This document shows, one piece after another, positions 25,243 to 35,101 of a stretch of 54,529 nt of DNA. The notes beneath the pieces were generated by a model, which saw nothing but the letters and a program-made list of their open reading frames with translations, did not search any database and was not told where the DNA came from. Made by a program: the position numbers and the translations under genes. Each line of letters starts with the position of its first letter. Position 1 is the first letter of the stretch. The DNA comes from Rossellomorea vietnamensis NBRC 101237 (lineage in GTDB: Bacteria; Bacillota; Bacilli; Bacillales; Bacillaceae_B): positions 1-54,529 of the forward strand of contig NZ_BCVQ01000026.1 in the NCBI RefSeq assembly GCF_001591825.1. The letters run 5' to 3'.

Positions 25243-25626
25243 GTGAATACAGAGAACACATTGATCAGTGCGTTAGGGATTGAATTTGTAGAATTGGGAA
25301 AGGGGAAGGTCATTGCGACGATGCCGGTGAATGAACAGACGAGACAGCCGTTTGGCTTCCTTCATGGAGGGGCTTCGGTGGCACTTGCAGAAACCGTTGC
25401 GAGTGTAGGGGCGGTACAATTGATCGATCTGGATAAAGAAATATGCTTCGGCTTAGAAATCAATGCGAATCATATTAAAGCGAAGCGTGAAGGGATCGTC
25501 ACAGCAACGGGAACGGTCATGCATCAGGGCAGGACCACCATGGTATGGGACATCAAGCTTACAGATGAGGACGATCAATTGATCTGTGTATCGCGCTGCA
25601 CGATGGCAGTGGTACCGAAACGCTGA
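25243..25626 (+). CDS. yuxO: hotdog-fold acyl-CoA thioesterase YuxO (MenI-like)
   Basis: A 127-residue PaaI-type hotdog thioesterase. The active-site segment is FGFLHGGASVALAETVAS with its catalytic Glu, followed by GLEINANHIKAKREG. Homologues hydrolyse 1,4-dihydroxy-2-naphthoyl-CoA in menaquinone synthesis, so this could supply the quinone used by the NADH dehydrogenase at 14912. A GTG start at 25243 has GGAGG upstream. In B. subtilis yuxO lies beside mrp and comA; mrp is present here, but no comQXPA genes are. Confidence 0.85.
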   Translation: MNTENTLISALGIEFVELGKGKVIATMPVNEQTRQPFGFLHGGASVALAETVASVGAVQLIDLDKEICFGLEINANHIKAKREGIVTATGTVMHQGRTTMVWDIKLTDEDDQLICVSRCTMAVVPKR

Positions 25627-25702
25627 CCGTACACACCCTTATGTTTATTCAGTGAAAAAATGGGAAATCAATTACTAACCAATACATTAGGAGGCCATAC
25701 AA

Positions 25703-26071
25703 ATGAGTTGGACAAAAAATGATTATCCTGCTTCACTGAAGAACCTGCCAAGAGACGTACGGAACAAAGCCATTGAGATAGCCAATGCCCTGTTGGATGA
25801 AGGGTATGAAGAAGGAAGGGCGATTGCTATCGCCACTGACCGTGCCCACCAGTCTGAAGAAGGAAGTGAACCGGACAAGGTTGAATATCACGTCACGCCC
25901 CATGACGACGGCTGGCAGTTGAAGAAGGCCGACGGAAAGAGGGCCATCCTGGTTGAGAGTACAAAGGACAAACTCCTATCGAAAGCGAAAGATTATGTGA
26001 CGGATCATTCCGGGACACTGGTTGTGCATAAACAGGATGGAAGCGTTGAAGATCACTTGTATCAGCGCTAG
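25703..26071 (+). CDS. DUF2188 protein (YdaT-like)
   Basis: A 122-residue soluble protein. Residues 1-55 form a helical region with LPRDVRNKAIEIANALLDEG and RAIAIATDRAHQ. Residues 58-120 match DUF2188, a small beta-rich domain with YHVTPHDDGWQLKKADGKRA and KDYVTDHSGTLVVHKQDG. B. subtilis YdaT has this combination and is a general-stress gene; regulation here is not visible. AGGAGG precedes the ATG. Confidence 0.75.
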   Translation: MSWTKNDYPASLKNLPRDVRNKAIEIANALLDEGYEEGRAIAIATDRAHQSEEGSEPDKVEYHVTPHDDGWQLKKADGKRAILVESTKDKLLSKAKDYVTDHSGTLVVHKQDGSVEDHLYQR

Positions 26072-26078
26072 GAAATAG

Positions 26079-26119
26079 AAAAAGGCTTGACCCTTCATAA
26101 ATTGGGGTCAAGCCTTTTT
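26079..26119. terminator. bidirectional terminator at the end of the mrp operon
   Basis: A perfect 15-bp stem AAAAAGGCTTGACCC, with A-run and T-run on either side. Confidence 0.9.
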
Positions 26120-26125
26120 GCTTCC

Positions 26126-26488
26126 TTATTGACTGTTCTGACGCTCATATTCTTCTTTATCCTTTAAGTCATCCCGTACACTTTTATCCCAAAGTTTGAC
26201 GCCGGTATTATAGGCGGCACGCGAGATGAGGTGGCCGGCAACCGGCGCTGTGACAAAGATGAATACAATGGCCAGGATCAGCCTTGAATTGAAATGACCA
26301 TGCTCCAGATAAAAGTAAAGAAAGGTGGCGAGCAGGATCGACATGACCCCGAGCGTCGCACTTTTAGAAGCAGCATGATTTCTCGTATATACATCAGGAA
26401 GTCTCAATACGCCAAAAGCCGTGACCAGGCTGAGAAATCCTCCAATGACCAAAAAGAATCCAATGAAAAATCTAATGATCTCGCTCAC
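26126..26488 (-). CDS. mrpG: Na+/H+ antiporter subunit G (MrpG/MnhG)
   Basis: A 120-residue membrane protein with three transmembrane segments and the MnhG signature GVLRLPDVYTRNHAASKSATLG. It is the last subunit of the heteromeric CPA3 antiporter. A GTG start at 26488 overlaps mrpF by 17 bases; GGGGAG lies upstream within mrpF. The tail is charged. Confidence 0.92.
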   Translation of the reverse strand: MSEIIRFFIGFFLVIGGFLSLVTAFGVLRLPDVYTRNHAASKSATLGVMSILLATFLYFYLEHGHFNSRLILAIVFIFVTAPVAGHLISRAAYNTGVKLWDKSVRDDLKDKEEYERQNSQ

Positions 26489-26756
26489 GTTCGATGATCT
26501 CCCCTTTCTCCAGGAACTTTGAAAAGGCGACGGTTCCGATGAAAGCAAGGATCCCGAGAAGCAGGATCACTTCCAGAAAAGCGTACGTATCGAGCATCAT
26601 CGAGACGAGGGCAATGATGGCAATCAGGTTGATCCCGATGGCATCGAGTGCCACTACCCGGTCAGGGGTCGTTGGACCTTTCACCACTCGGTAAACGAGG
26701 CCGAGCATGGATATGGAGACGCATAATAACGTGATTTGAAAGATCAGATGTAACAT
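26472..26756 (-). CDS. mrpF: Na+/H+ antiporter subunit F (MrpF/MnhF)
   Basis: A 94-residue protein with three transmembrane helices. The conserved KGPTTPDRVVALDAIGIN carries the Asp residues important in MrpF. The start codon overlaps the mrpE stop by one base, which implies translational coupling. The membrane complex needs all seven subunits. Confidence 0.93.
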   Translation of the reverse strand: MLHLIFQITLLCVSISMLGLVYRVVKGPTTPDRVVALDAIGINLIAIIALVSMMLDTYAFLEVILLLGILAFIGTVAFSKFLEKGEIIERERDH

Positions 26757-27232
26757 TAGCGGCTCACCTCCATGATGGCTTTTTCAAAAGAATCCTTTAT
26801 TTCATTGATGGCTTCATCGACATCCGGCATATCGATGGCATGAACATAAAGAATCTTCTTGTCGTACGATACATCCATGACCAGCGTCCCGGGTGTCAAT
26901 GTAATCAAATTCGCTAAGAGCGTGATCTCCCAATCGGTCTTTAATTCTGTCGGTAAAGCGAAGATGCCCGGCTGGAAGTCCAACTTCGGTTTCAAAACCG
27001 TTTTCAAAACCGAGATATTTGCCATGATCAGTTCCTTCAGGAAGAGGAAGAGTAAACTGATCACGGCAGCCACCCGTAATAAATAAAACCGTGAGTTGAA
27101 AAATCTTCTGAATGCAAAGATAACAAGCAATCCTAGTAAAAAGCCAATAAAGAATGACTGAGAAGTAAAGGATACCGAAAGAAACATCCAGACAAAGGCC
27201 AGGAAAAAGTTTAATAATATTTGAAAAGCCAT
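26756..27232 (-). CDS. mrpE: Na+/H+ antiporter subunit E (MrpE/MnhE)
   Basis: A 158-residue protein with hydrophobic segments in residues 1-80 and a cytosolic C-terminal domain. The MnhE motif LANLITLTPGTLVMDVS is present, followed by LYVHAIDMPD. It is six bases from mrpD in the operon. Confidence 0.92.
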   Translation of the reverse strand: MAFQILLNFFLAFVWMFLSVSFTSQSFFIGFLLGLLVIFAFRRFFNSRFYLLRVAAVISLLFLFLKELIMANISVLKTVLKPKLDFQPGIFALPTELKTDWEITLLANLITLTPGTLVMDVSYDKKILYVHAIDMPDVDEAINEIKDSFEKAIMEVSR

Positions 27233-27238
27233 TCTACA

Positions 27239-28720
27239 TTACTCCTTTAACACTGCGTCTATATAGAGATTCGGATTCACCAGTACTTCAGTTGCTTGTG
27301 AAAAGAGTGGACGCACCGCTTCTGCACCAAGTCCGTAACATACGGCCAGCACGACGAGTAAAGCAGACGTCATCCATAAGTAACGGGCGTCCCCCTTTGA
27401 CACTCCGTTATATTCCTTCGGGGTTCCCCATATGCCATTCAGGAAGATCTTGATGACAGAGTAGAGCACCAACAGACTGGATGCGAGGACAACTCCTGCC
27501 CCTACATAGGCTCCTGCCGCAAAGCTTCCCCGTACGATTAAGAATTTCCCGATAAAACCGCTTAAAGGCGGAATGCCGGCAAGGGAGAATGCTGCAACAA
27601 GGAATGTCCACCCGAGCCAAGGATAGTGCTTGATGAGTCCCCCCATTTTCTTCAGATTGGCCGTGCCTGTGATGGCAATCATGACGCCGACCAGAAGGAA
27701 TAAGGCTGCCTTGATGATCATGTCATGAACCAGGTAATAAACGGCACCCTCGAGTGCTTCAGGATTCATTGTCGATACCCCGAATAGAATCACACCGACA
27801 GCAATGACGATGTTATAAATGATGATCTTCTTAACATCCCAATAGGCTATGGCACCGATACAGCCGAGCACCATGGTCAGGATGGCAAGTATGCTCAAGA
27901 TTTCATGGGTAAATCCGGTATAGTGATAGAAAAATAACGTGTATGTCCGGATAATCGAATAAACGCCTACTTTCGTAAGCAGGGCTCCGAACAGAGCGAG
28001 CACCGGTGTCGGTGGCGCATAGTAAGAGCCCGGCAGCCAGAAGTAAAGAGGAAAGATCGCACCTTTAAGGCCAAAGACCAATAGGAACAGGATAGCGATG
28101 CTCGTGATGATGCCAGGCTGATCCACTTCGGCGATTTTCCTCGAAATATCTGCCATATTCAGCGTTCCAACGACTGAATACAAGTAGGCAACGGTAATGA
28201 CGAATAGTGCGGAGGAGATGACATTCACGAGAATGTATTTGATCCCCTCACGCAGCTGCGCCTTCGTTCCGCCGAGTACCAGCAGAACGTACGAGCTCAT
28301 GAGCATGACTTCGAAAAAGACGAATAGGTTGAAGATATCACCTGTCGTGAAAGCCCCGTTCACTCCGACCAATAGAAACTGAACGACAGGATAATAGTAG
28401 AATCGCTCCCTGTCCACCCCGATCGACTTAAACGAGTAGAGAAGCACGATAAAGGCTATGATACTTGTCGTAGTCACAAGTAAGGCAGAGAGCATGTCGG
28501 AAACGAGGGTGATCCCAAAAGGAGCCTCCCAGCTTCCAAGGTTCACCGTCTGGATTCCGTCATGGTGAACCGTATTGATCAGAACGAGGGATGCTGCTAC
28601 AGTTCCCAGTGTCGACAGGGCTGAAATCCCTCGTTGCAGTTTCACATATTTGCTGATAAACATTAAGATAATCGCCGTAAATAACGGGATTAGAATCGGT
28701 AGTATTAATAAGTTAGTCAT
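27239..28720 (-). CDS. mrpD: Na+/H+ antiporter subunit D (MrpD/MnhD)
   Basis: A 493-residue polytopic protein homologous to the NuoM/NuoN proton-pumping subunits of complex I. Visible motifs are [19 protein letters not shown] with the TM5 Glu, [20 protein letters not shown], and [16 protein letters not shown]. The second half has [12 protein letters not shown]. It overlaps mrpC by 8 bases. It is likely an ion-translocating subunit with MrpA. Confidence 0.93.
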   Translation of the reverse strand: MTNLLILPILIPLFTAIILMFISKYVKLQRGISALSTLGTVAASLVLINTVHHDGIQTVNLGSWEAPFGITLVSDMLSALLVTTTSIIAFIVLLYSFKSIGVDRERFYYYPVVQFLLVGVNGAFTTGDIFNLFVFFEVMLMSSYVLLVLGGTKAQLREGIKYILVNVISSALFVITVAYLYSVVGTLNMADISRKIAEVDQPGIITSIAILFLLVFGLKGAIFPLYFWLPGSYYAPPTPVLALFGALLTKVGVYSIIRTYTLFFYHYTGFTHEILSILAILTMVLGCIGAIAYWDVKKIIIYNIVIAVGVILFGVSTMNPEALEGAVYYLVHDMIIKAALFLLVGVMIAITGTANLKKMGGLIKHYPWLGWTFLVAAFSLAGIPPLSGFIGKFLIVRGSFAAGAYVGAGVVLASSLLVLYSVIKIFLNGIWGTPKEYNGVSKGDARYLWMTSALLVVLAVCYGLGAEAVRPLFSQATEVLVNPNLYIDAVLKE

Positions 28721-29054
28721 TTCCTTCGTTACCTCTCATCTGATCCATATTATCCGTGCCAAGCTCCTGATATGCCCGATAAGCGAGAACGAGGAAGAAA
28801 GCTGTCACTCCAAAGCTGATTACGATTGCCGTCAGGATCAATGCCTGTGGCAAAGGATCGACATACGATTCAGCATGTTCCCCGAGAAGAGGGGCAGCTC
28901 CCCCTTTAAGACCACTCACGGAAAGGATCAATAAATGGGCACCGTGGCTTAACAGGGCTGTCCCGATGATGATCCGGAGTAAGCTCTTGGATAACATTAA
29001 GTACACGGCGCTTGTAAATAGGATTCCGACGACGACGGCCATGATGATTTCCAT
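28713..29054 (-). CDS. mrpC: Na+/H+ antiporter subunit C (MrpC/MnhC)
   Basis: A 113-residue NuoK-like subunit with three transmembrane segments. [21 protein letters not shown] and [17 protein letters not shown] are family hallmarks. The ATG overlaps the mrpB stop by one base. Confidence 0.93.
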   Translation of the reverse strand: MEIIMAVVVGILFTSAVYLMLSKSLLRIIIGTALLSHGAHLLILSVSGLKGGAAPLLGEHAESYVDPLPQALILTAIVISFGVTAFFLVLAYRAYQELGTDNMDQMRGNEGND

Positions 29055-29488
29055 TATTCGCTCACCCCAATCGTTTGAATGATGGTCATGGTGACCCCGA
29101 TGACCACCAGATACACGCCTGTATCAAAGAGAACCGCTGTGTGCAGCGATGTCTTCCCTAATAGGGGAAGGTGAAAATAATCGTACGCGTGGGTGAGGAA
29201 CGGAACATCGAATAATAAAGCCCCGGCACCCGTGGCCACTGAAAAGAACAGGCCGATCGCCGTGATGATCTTGTAGTCCACCGGTAAGATGGTGGCGACG
29301 GTCTTGATGTCATAAGCGAGTAACAGTAATACAATGGCCCCCGACGTCATCAAACCCCCGATGAACCCTCCCCCCGGTGTGTAGTGACCCGAGAAGAAAA
29401 GGCGCAGCGAGAACAGGATGATGATGAATGCGACCACATTGGTGACGGTCTGCAGGATGACATCATTCGTTTTTACTTTTGTTTTCAT
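29054..29488 (-). CDS. mrpB: Na+/H+ antiporter subunit B (MrpB/MnhB)
   Basis: A 144-residue membrane protein with four transmembrane helices. The MnhB signature [20 protein letters not shown] is clear. Its start overlaps the mrpA end by four bases, so translation is coupled. Confidence 0.93.
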   Translation of the reverse strand: MKTKVKTNDVILQTVTNVVAFIIILFSLRLFFSGHYTPGGGFIGGLMTSGAIVLLLLAYDIKTVATILPVDYKIITAIGLFFSVATGAGALLFDVPFLTHAYDYFHLPLLGKTSLHTAVLFDTGVYLVVIGVTMTIIQTIGVSE

Positions 29489-31890
29489 CCTTCATCCCTC
29501 CTTGTAAGGCGCAATTTGATCATGGAGAATATGCCGAGTGCCGCAATCGCCAAGACGCAAATTTCAAACATCGTATCAAACCCACGGAAGTCTACGAGGA
29601 TGACGTTGACCATGTTTTCCCCGCCGGCTTTATCATGGGTATTCTCAATATAATACTTCGAAATGGACTCAAACATTTTCGAACTGTAGGAAGAGATGGC
29701 AAATAATGCGACGACCACTCCGACCCCGATCGATATGAGTGCATTCCCGAGTTTAAACCGCATGCGTTCTTCATGCCTGCTTAATTTAGGCAGGTGATAG
29801 AAGCAAAGTAAGAACAGGGCCACCGACACGGTTTCAATGACAAGCTGTGTCAGGGCCAGGTCCGGAGCGCGGAATAATACAAAGAATAGTGAAACGGTAT
29901 ACCCTGCAGCTCCAAGCGAAATGATGGACGTCAGTCGTGATTTCGCAAACAGGATCGTGACAGAACTGATGACAAGGAGAAGCGCGATGGCAATCTCATA
30001 GATTCCGACTGGAGCAACTTCTTCCAAATTGATGGCGAACGCCCCATTGAACCACATCGCAAACAATGATATGGCAATCAAGAAAGAGAAGATGTACACC
30101 AGATACGTACGGATAAACCCTGTCATATAGCCACTTGTAAAGTTTTGTGCGCCACGCTCACTCTTGATGAGACCTCCATCATAGAAAGAATTCAGCGTAA
30201 AGCGCTCGGGGATCCATTTGTACACCTTTTTCCATGAAGGAAGGAGGAGATACAACAGGATACCGAATAGGATGACCCCGAATGTCATGAATAGCTCAGG
30301 TGTAAATCCATGCCAGAATGAAATATGCGTGTCGACCTCATATCCCTCCTGGATCAGGCTTGGCGTGATGGCCTCCACTGCCGGTGCGATGATCCGCTCT
30401 GACAGGATATTCGGGAAGAAACCGAAGATGACCACGAGTGAAGCCAGGATGATCGGTGAGATCAACATTCCAAGTGGGGCTTCATGGGGTTTCTTTTCAA
30501 GCTTTTCAGGCTGATGCTTCCCGGTAAAGGTTTTAAAGACCAGGATCATGCTGTAAATAAACGTGAACACACTTCCCACCCACGCAAGAAGCGGGAAGAT
30601 CATGCCGAATGTATCCAGGTTGAAAATATCCATTTCAAGGACCCTGACCATCCCGGTAAAGAACATCTCCTTGGAAAGGAATCCGTTGAACGGAGGGAGT
30701 CCGGCCATGGAGAATGCTCCGATGATGGCGATGGTGAACGTGATGGGCATGAAGTTCATCAGCCCGCCAAGTTTTCGGATATCCCGGGTACCCGTTTCAT
30801 GATCAATGATCCCGACGACCATGAATAAACTTCCTTTGAAGGTCGCGTGGTTGATCAAATGGAATACGGCGGCAAGTGTTGCCACCATATAAATGTTATC
30901 ATCAAGCTCTGTGTAGTGAAGAGCCGCCGCTCCCACTCCCAACAGGGACATGATGAGACCCAGTTGACTGACGGTGGAAAAGGCGAGGATTCCTTTCAGG
31001 TCCGTTTGTTTCACGGCGTTGAAAGAACCCCAGAATAAAGTGAAAATCCCGACGCCGCCAACGAGCCACAGCCAAACGCTTGATTCTGCGAATACCGGGC
31101 TTAAGCGGGCGACAAGATAAATACCTGCTTTAACCATCGTGGCAGAGTGCAGATAGGCACTGACCGGTGTAGGTGCTTCCATGGCATCGGGCAGCCAGAT
31201 GTGGAATGGGAACTGAGCTGATTTCGTGAAAGCTCCCAATAGTACTAGAAGCAGGGCAGGAAGGAAAAATGCCTGTGTCATAAGCTGATCAGCTTGTCCG
31301 ACCAATTCCCTGATGCTGAAAGTCCCGCCCATGAGATATAAGAGCAGGAATCCTCCAAGCATGCTGAGTCCCCCGAATACCGTGATGAGCATGGATTTTT
31401 GTGCTCCATATCTGGAACGTTCCCGGTGATACCAGTACCCGATCAATAAGAATGATGAAATGGAAGTGAATTCCCAGAACATATAAAGGACGATCAGGTT
31501 GTCGGAAAGGACAACGCCCAACATCGCTCCCATGAACATCATTAAGTACACATAAAAATTATGTAATTGCTCTTTCTTCTTGTCTAAGTAATAAATGGAG
31601 TAAAGGACAACCAGTGAACCGATCCCCGTGATGAGCATGGCGAACAGCAATCCAAGGCCATCTACGTAAGCGGTGAAGTTGATTCCGAAGGAAGGCATCC
31701 ACTCCAAGGTTTCCTTGACGGTATCCCCATTTCTCGTGATGGAGATGAATTGAAAAAAGTACGTGAATAAAGCTGCCGGCAATAATAGTACGAACCAGCC
31801 GGTATGTACATTCCGAAATGCTTTATATAGAAATGGAATAAGTATCGCAAATAAAAAAGGCGATACAATTGCCCAATGTAATAAAGTCAT
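29485..31890 (-). CDS. mrpA: Na+/H+ antiporter subunit A (MrpA/MnhA)
   Basis: An 801-residue, about 20-helix protein, the largest Mrp subunit. The first 500 residues are NuoL-like with MFWEFTSISSFLLIGYWYH, SAQFPFHIWLPDAMEAPTPVSA, and FHLINHATFKGSLFM. The C-terminal third holds the MrpA-specific NuoJ-like part, with APDLALTQLVIETVSVALFLL and GFDTMFEICVLAIAALG. It is the first gene of the mrpABCDEFG operon, which supports sodium and alkali resistance and pH homeostasis. The ATG follows a G-rich site (AGAGGGGGG). Confidence 0.94.
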   Translation of the reverse strand: MTLLHWAIVSPFLFAILIPFLYKAFRNVHTGWFVLLLPAALFTYFFQFISITRNGDTVKETLEWMPSFGINFTAYVDGLGLLFAMLITGIGSLVVLYSIYYLDKKKEQLHNFYVYLMMFMGAMLGVVLSDNLIVLYMFWEFTSISSFLLIGYWYHRERSRYGAQKSMLITVFGGLSMLGGFLLLYLMGGTFSIRELVGQADQLMTQAFFLPALLLVLLGAFTKSAQFPFHIWLPDAMEAPTPVSAYLHSATMVKAGIYLVARLSPVFAESSVWLWLVGGVGIFTLFWGSFNAVKQTDLKGILAFSTVSQLGLIMSLLGVGAAALHYTELDDNIYMVATLAAVFHLINHATFKGSLFMVVGIIDHETGTRDIRKLGGLMNFMPITFTIAIIGAFSMAGLPPFNGFLSKEMFFTGMVRVLEMDIFNLDTFGMIFPLLAWVGSVFTFIYSMILVFKTFTGKHQPEKLEKKPHEAPLGMLISPIILASLVVIFGFFPNILSERIIAPAVEAITPSLIQEGYEVDTHISFWHGFTPELFMTFGVILFGILLYLLLPSWKKVYKWIPERFTLNSFYDGGLIKSERGAQNFTSGYMTGFIRTYLVYIFSFLIAISLFAMWFNGAFAINLEEVAPVGIYEIAIALLLVISSVTILFAKSRLTSIISLGAAGYTVSLFFVLFRAPDLALTQLVIETVSVALFLLCFYHLPKLSRHEERMRFKLGNALISIGVGVVVALFAISSYSSKMFESISKYYIENTHDKAGGENMVNVILVDFRGFDTMFEICVLAIAALGIFSMIKLRLTRRDEG

Positions 31891-31914
31891 TTAAAACCCC
31901 CCTCTTATCATAAT

Positions 31915-31943
31915 CGTTTATTCTCAACATGGTCTTATGTCAA
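31915..31943 (-). promoter_or_regulatory. candidate mrp operon promoter
   Basis: On the minus strand TTGACA, 17 bases, then TAAACG, about 25 bases before the mrpA start. The -10 match is weak. The rest of the interval to 32191 shows no gene. Confidence 0.4.
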
Positions 31944-32191
31944 CCCTATACATCATTCGGCAACATTCTTCCTTACTCGACCGAAGCTGAACCCTAAAAA
32001 GCATTATAACGTAAAAAATAAATGCTTGCATTACTCAGCATCCCATACATATCACAACTTTCAAGAAGTATTAAATATGAAGATACGTGGAAATGCACGT
32101 GGAAAATTTGTTGGATTTTCTCCTCGAATTCCGACACTTCCAGAATAGTTTCGGTCAAATTGGAGAATCCTATCCATAAGGTGGTGAAGTT

Positions 32192-32449
32192 ATGAAAAAG
32201 AAAACAGTAGCGGTTACGACCATATTTTTTGCTTTTTTTGGCTTTGCGTGGATGGTGGAAACCGAGGATCGATTTAATCGGGGGTTCATTGAGACAGAAG
32301 ACCCGACGAGTATGAATGTCAAACCGGTTCAATATGGTGAATCGGAAGAAGTGGAAGAGGAAATAACGAAAGAACCCGTACGCGGGAGACAACCATTTGG
32401 ATCCAGGGAATATATCAGAGTGGTACCCCATTCTCATTCCCTTCAATGA
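32192..32449 (+). CDS. small membrane-anchored or exported protein, function unknown
   Basis: An 85-residue protein with a basic N-terminus and a hydrophobic helix (VAVTTIFFAFFGFAWM), followed by a polar, acidic tail with VEEEITKEPVRGR. It may be tethered outside the membrane or cleaved. I do not recognise a family. AAGGTGG is six bases before the ATG and a terminator follows, so the gene looks real. It is divergent from mrpA. Confidence 0.6.
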   Translation: MKKKTVAVTTIFFAFFGFAWMVETEDRFNRGFIETEDPTSMNVKPVQYGESEEVEEEITKEPVRGRQPFGSREYIRVVPHSHSLQ

Positions 32450-32453
32450 AACG

Positions 32454-32488
32454 GCCCTTTCTTCCATAACAGAAGGGGCGTTTTTTTG
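32454..32488 (+). terminator. terminator
   Basis: A 9-bp GCCCTTTCT/AGAAGGGGC stem with one wobble, then seven Ts. Confidence 0.75.
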
Positions 32489-32612
32489 TTTAATGTCCGA
32501 CAGGGGTAGATAGGTATATAGTCATTGTCCCTTCTGTTTCTATACCCTTTTCAAGCTATCCATAAACGATTATGATGAGAGTGGATGAAGAATCGTTATG
32601 GGAGAGTTTTAA

Positions 32613-33188
32613 GTGAAAAATACATACTTAACAAGTTATTTACCCCTTTTTTCGATACTATTGTTTAGTCTCACGTTTTCCGTTTATGGAGTGGGAGTCT
32701 TCGTGGACGTATTTAAAAAAATCGGTGTCTACCCGGGCATGAGGGAGTTTTTATCCGATATACAGCTTAAGCTTGCCATTTTGATCTTGTTAATGGTCGC
32801 CTTTTTTATGGTGTTCGCGGCTTTAAAACTGATTGCTGAGACCATTAACGGGGTCTCCATGCTGTTTTTTGCCACGGATTCAGATGGGCAGTTGTATAAT
32901 CTTGTCCGTACAGGCTCGATGATTTACTTCATCGGGGGCTTGGTGTCTGTGGTGAGCCTTAAGTCTTTTATAGGGCTTTTCATCATTTTTGCCCTAAGCT
33001 CACTCGCTTATTTTATCTACTTTGTGTATAAAATAAGTCCGTCCCTCTCAAAATGGGGGATCTTCGGAGTGGTGAGTTTGCAGGTATTCTCATGGTCTTC
33101 GTTATTTTTGACGATCTTCTTTGTTTTTTTGAAGCTCTATAACGGAGTGATGGCCAGCCTGCCGATTATGTCGAAGGTGAAATTATAA
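32613..33188 (+). CDS. yufK: YufK family membrane protein
   Basis: A 191-residue integral membrane protein with about five transmembrane segments (residues 8-30, 50-78, 105-125, 125-145 and 155-178). It matches YufK, a Bacillus family of unknown function that also lies between pbpD and mrp in B. subtilis. The start is GTG, with GGGAGAG upstream. Confidence 0.75.
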   Translation: MKNTYLTSYLPLFSILLFSLTFSVYGVGVFVDVFKKIGVYPGMREFLSDIQLKLAILILLMVAFFMVFAALKLIAETINGVSMLFFATDSDGQLYNLVRTGSMIYFIGGLVSVVSLKSFIGLFIIFALSSLAYFIYFVYKISPSLSKWGIFGVVSLQVFSWSSLFLTIFFVFLKLYNGVMASLPIMSKVKL

Positions 33189-33191
33189 TAG

Positions 33192-33227
33192 AAAAAGCGT
33201 CTTCAGCACATGCTGCAGACGCTTTTT
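33192..33227. terminator. bidirectional terminator yufK/pbpD
   Basis: An 11-bp stem AAAAAGCGTCT with an inner CAGCA/TGCTG stem. A-run and T-run lie on either side. Confidence 0.9.
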
Positions 33228-33237
33228 TACTATAAAG

Positions 33238-35085
33238 TCATTCCATGATTTCCTGCCAGACTTTATGGCTTGGACGCTGGCGTTCGATTTCACTCATATC
33301 ACGTGGGATATCATGGCCGACCCAAACGCCTGTCGTAAGGGTGTCGGTCAAACCCATCACCCAGTAATCATGATAGTTATTGGTCGTGCCGGTTTTGATC
33401 CCTACATATGGCTTGGATACATACGCGGCTCTTCCGGTTCCGGCTGTCGCCCCTTCATTGAGCATTTTTCTTACTTTGGCAGTGGTGTCTGCCGACCAGA
33501 CTTTCTTCGGGTCCTTTTTCCATTGATAAAGAATCTTTCCGTGACTGTCCCTGACGGAAATGATGGCATGACTCTCCTGATAACTGCCGTCAATAAAAGA
33601 GGTATAGGCATCCGTCAATTCCAGGGGACTCATTCCATAAGTGAAGCCGCCAACGGAAGAGGCGAAGGTTTTATCTTCTTTGATCACCCTTTCAAAGGAA
33701 AAAGTGGAGATGGATTGGAAGGCTTTATCTATGCCGACTTTTTCCATTAGACGAAGCGCCGAGCCGTTATAGGATTGTGCCAGGGATTGTTTCAATGTCA
33801 CCGTACCTGGCTGGATTCCTCCATAGTTGATCGGACAATACTCGCCGACACAGTATTGATTGGCATTGACTTTGTCATTGATCCCTGCCTTGAATGTCTC
33901 TATATATGGACCGTACACGAGCAGCGGTTTGATAACCGAACCGGGCTGCCGGAAGGCTTGAAACGCATGATTGAAATTATATTTCTGGTAGTCCCTGCCC
34001 CCGGAGAGGGCGACAATCATTCTGGACTTGTTGTCGATGGTGACGGTGGCTCCCTGTAAGTCTTCATTCAGCTGATCATTCAAAGCCCGAACACTTTTTT
34101 GTTGAAGAGCGGGCTGCAACGCCGTTTGAATCCTGACACCTGACGAAATCACGTCTTGGAATCGTTCCTCGAGCTTCCCGGCGATCCGATTCCTTTCCTC
34201 TTCAGAAGCGGCGTTCTCCAGTTCCAGCTTATATCCTTCGTTTAGAGCGATCAGTTCCTTCAGCTCGTTTTCTACATAAAAGGCATAGTCGGGATAGAGG
34301 TCGGTCTTCTTGCGGACATTCAGGGTGATCGGCATTTTTTTTAATTTCTCCGCTTCATCCTTCGATAACTTTGACGTGTTTACAAGAATATCGAGCAGAC
34401 GCTCCTGACGAACCTTCGTTTGATCGAAATGGTCAAGGGGATCATATTTACCCGGATTATTCGGGATCGAAGCGATGAACGCCATCTCCGCCTGGTTAAG
34501 GTCGGTAACGCTTTTTTGAAAATAGTATTGGGAGGCTGTTTCAATCCCGTATACTCCATTACTGAAGTAAATGACGTTCATATATAACTCAAGTATTTCA
34601 TCCTTTGATAAGGATTGTTCAATTTCATGGGCATAAAACAACTCTGTCAGTTTACGATTATAGGTTTTCTCCTGACCCAGATAAAGGTTTCGGGCGAGCT
34701 GCTGGGTAATGGTGCTCCCGCCCTGTTGGATATGGGTGAACACCAGATTCTTCACGACGGCCCGGAGGATTGCGCCAGCATCGAAACCGACGTGTTCGTA
34801 AAAATGCTGATCTTCAGATGCGACCAGAATATCCTTTAGGAATGGGGGGATCTTCTCGTCCGGCACATATAGACGGTAAGGGCGGTTCACTTCTGAAAAG
34901 ACCTTACCGTCCCCATCAAGAAGTAAGCTTGTACGATTCAGGTCGATGGAATCGGTACTCACGGCATGCTCCAACTCCTGTTGAAAGCTTTGTACCTTGT
35001 TCCATTCACCCGTCGCAAAAAATAACGTGGTGAAGAAGATGAGCATAAAACTAATCACCGTTATATAACCTGCAAAAACTCTCAT
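33238..35085 (-). CDS. pbpD: class A penicillin-binding protein (PBP4, PbpD)
   Basis: A 615-residue bifunctional peptidoglycan synthase anchored by one N-terminal helix (residues 5-25). GT51 glycosyltransferase domain: EDQHFYEHVG with its catalytic Glu, then QGGSTITQQLARNLYL. Transpeptidase domain: SVIK in QPGSVIKPL, SYN in AQSYNGSAL, and KTG in VGIKTGTTNN. Length and place between yufK and yuxJ agree with B. subtilis PbpD (PBP4, about 624 residues). It lies 16 bases behind yuxJ on the same strand, probably cotranscribed. Confidence 0.88.
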   Translation of the reverse strand: MRVFAGYITVISFMLIFFTTLFFATGEWNKVQSFQQELEHAVSTDSIDLNRTSLLLDGDGKVFSEVNRPYRLYVPDEKIPPFLKDILVASEDQHFYEHVGFDAGAILRAVVKNLVFTHIQQGGSTITQQLARNLYLGQEKTYNRKLTELFYAHEIEQSLSKDEILELYMNVIYFSNGVYGIETASQYYFQKSVTDLNQAEMAFIASIPNNPGKYDPLDHFDQTKVRQERLLDILVNTSKLSKDEAEKLKKMPITLNVRKKTDLYPDYAFYVENELKELIALNEGYKLELENAASEEERNRIAGKLEERFQDVISSGVRIQTALQPALQQKSVRALNDQLNEDLQGATVTIDNKSRMIVALSGGRDYQKYNFNHAFQAFRQPGSVIKPLLVYGPYIETFKAGINDKVNANQYCVGEYCPINYGGIQPGTVTLKQSLAQSYNGSALRLMEKVGIDKAFQSISTFSFERVIKEDKTFASSVGGFTYGMSPLELTDAYTSFIDGSYQESHAIISVRDSHGKILYQWKKDPKKVWSADTTAKVRKMLNEGATAGTGRAAYVSKPYVGIKTGTTNNYHDYWVMGLTDTLTTGVWVGHDIPRDMSEIERQRPSHKVWQEIME

Positions 35086-35101
35086 ATTTCACTCTACTTT
35101 T

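Noticed and set aside
31994..32467. 157-codon minus-strand frame upstream of mrpA
   Set aside because: It covers the small gene at 32192 antisense and the mrp leader, has no good start, and has an irregular composition.
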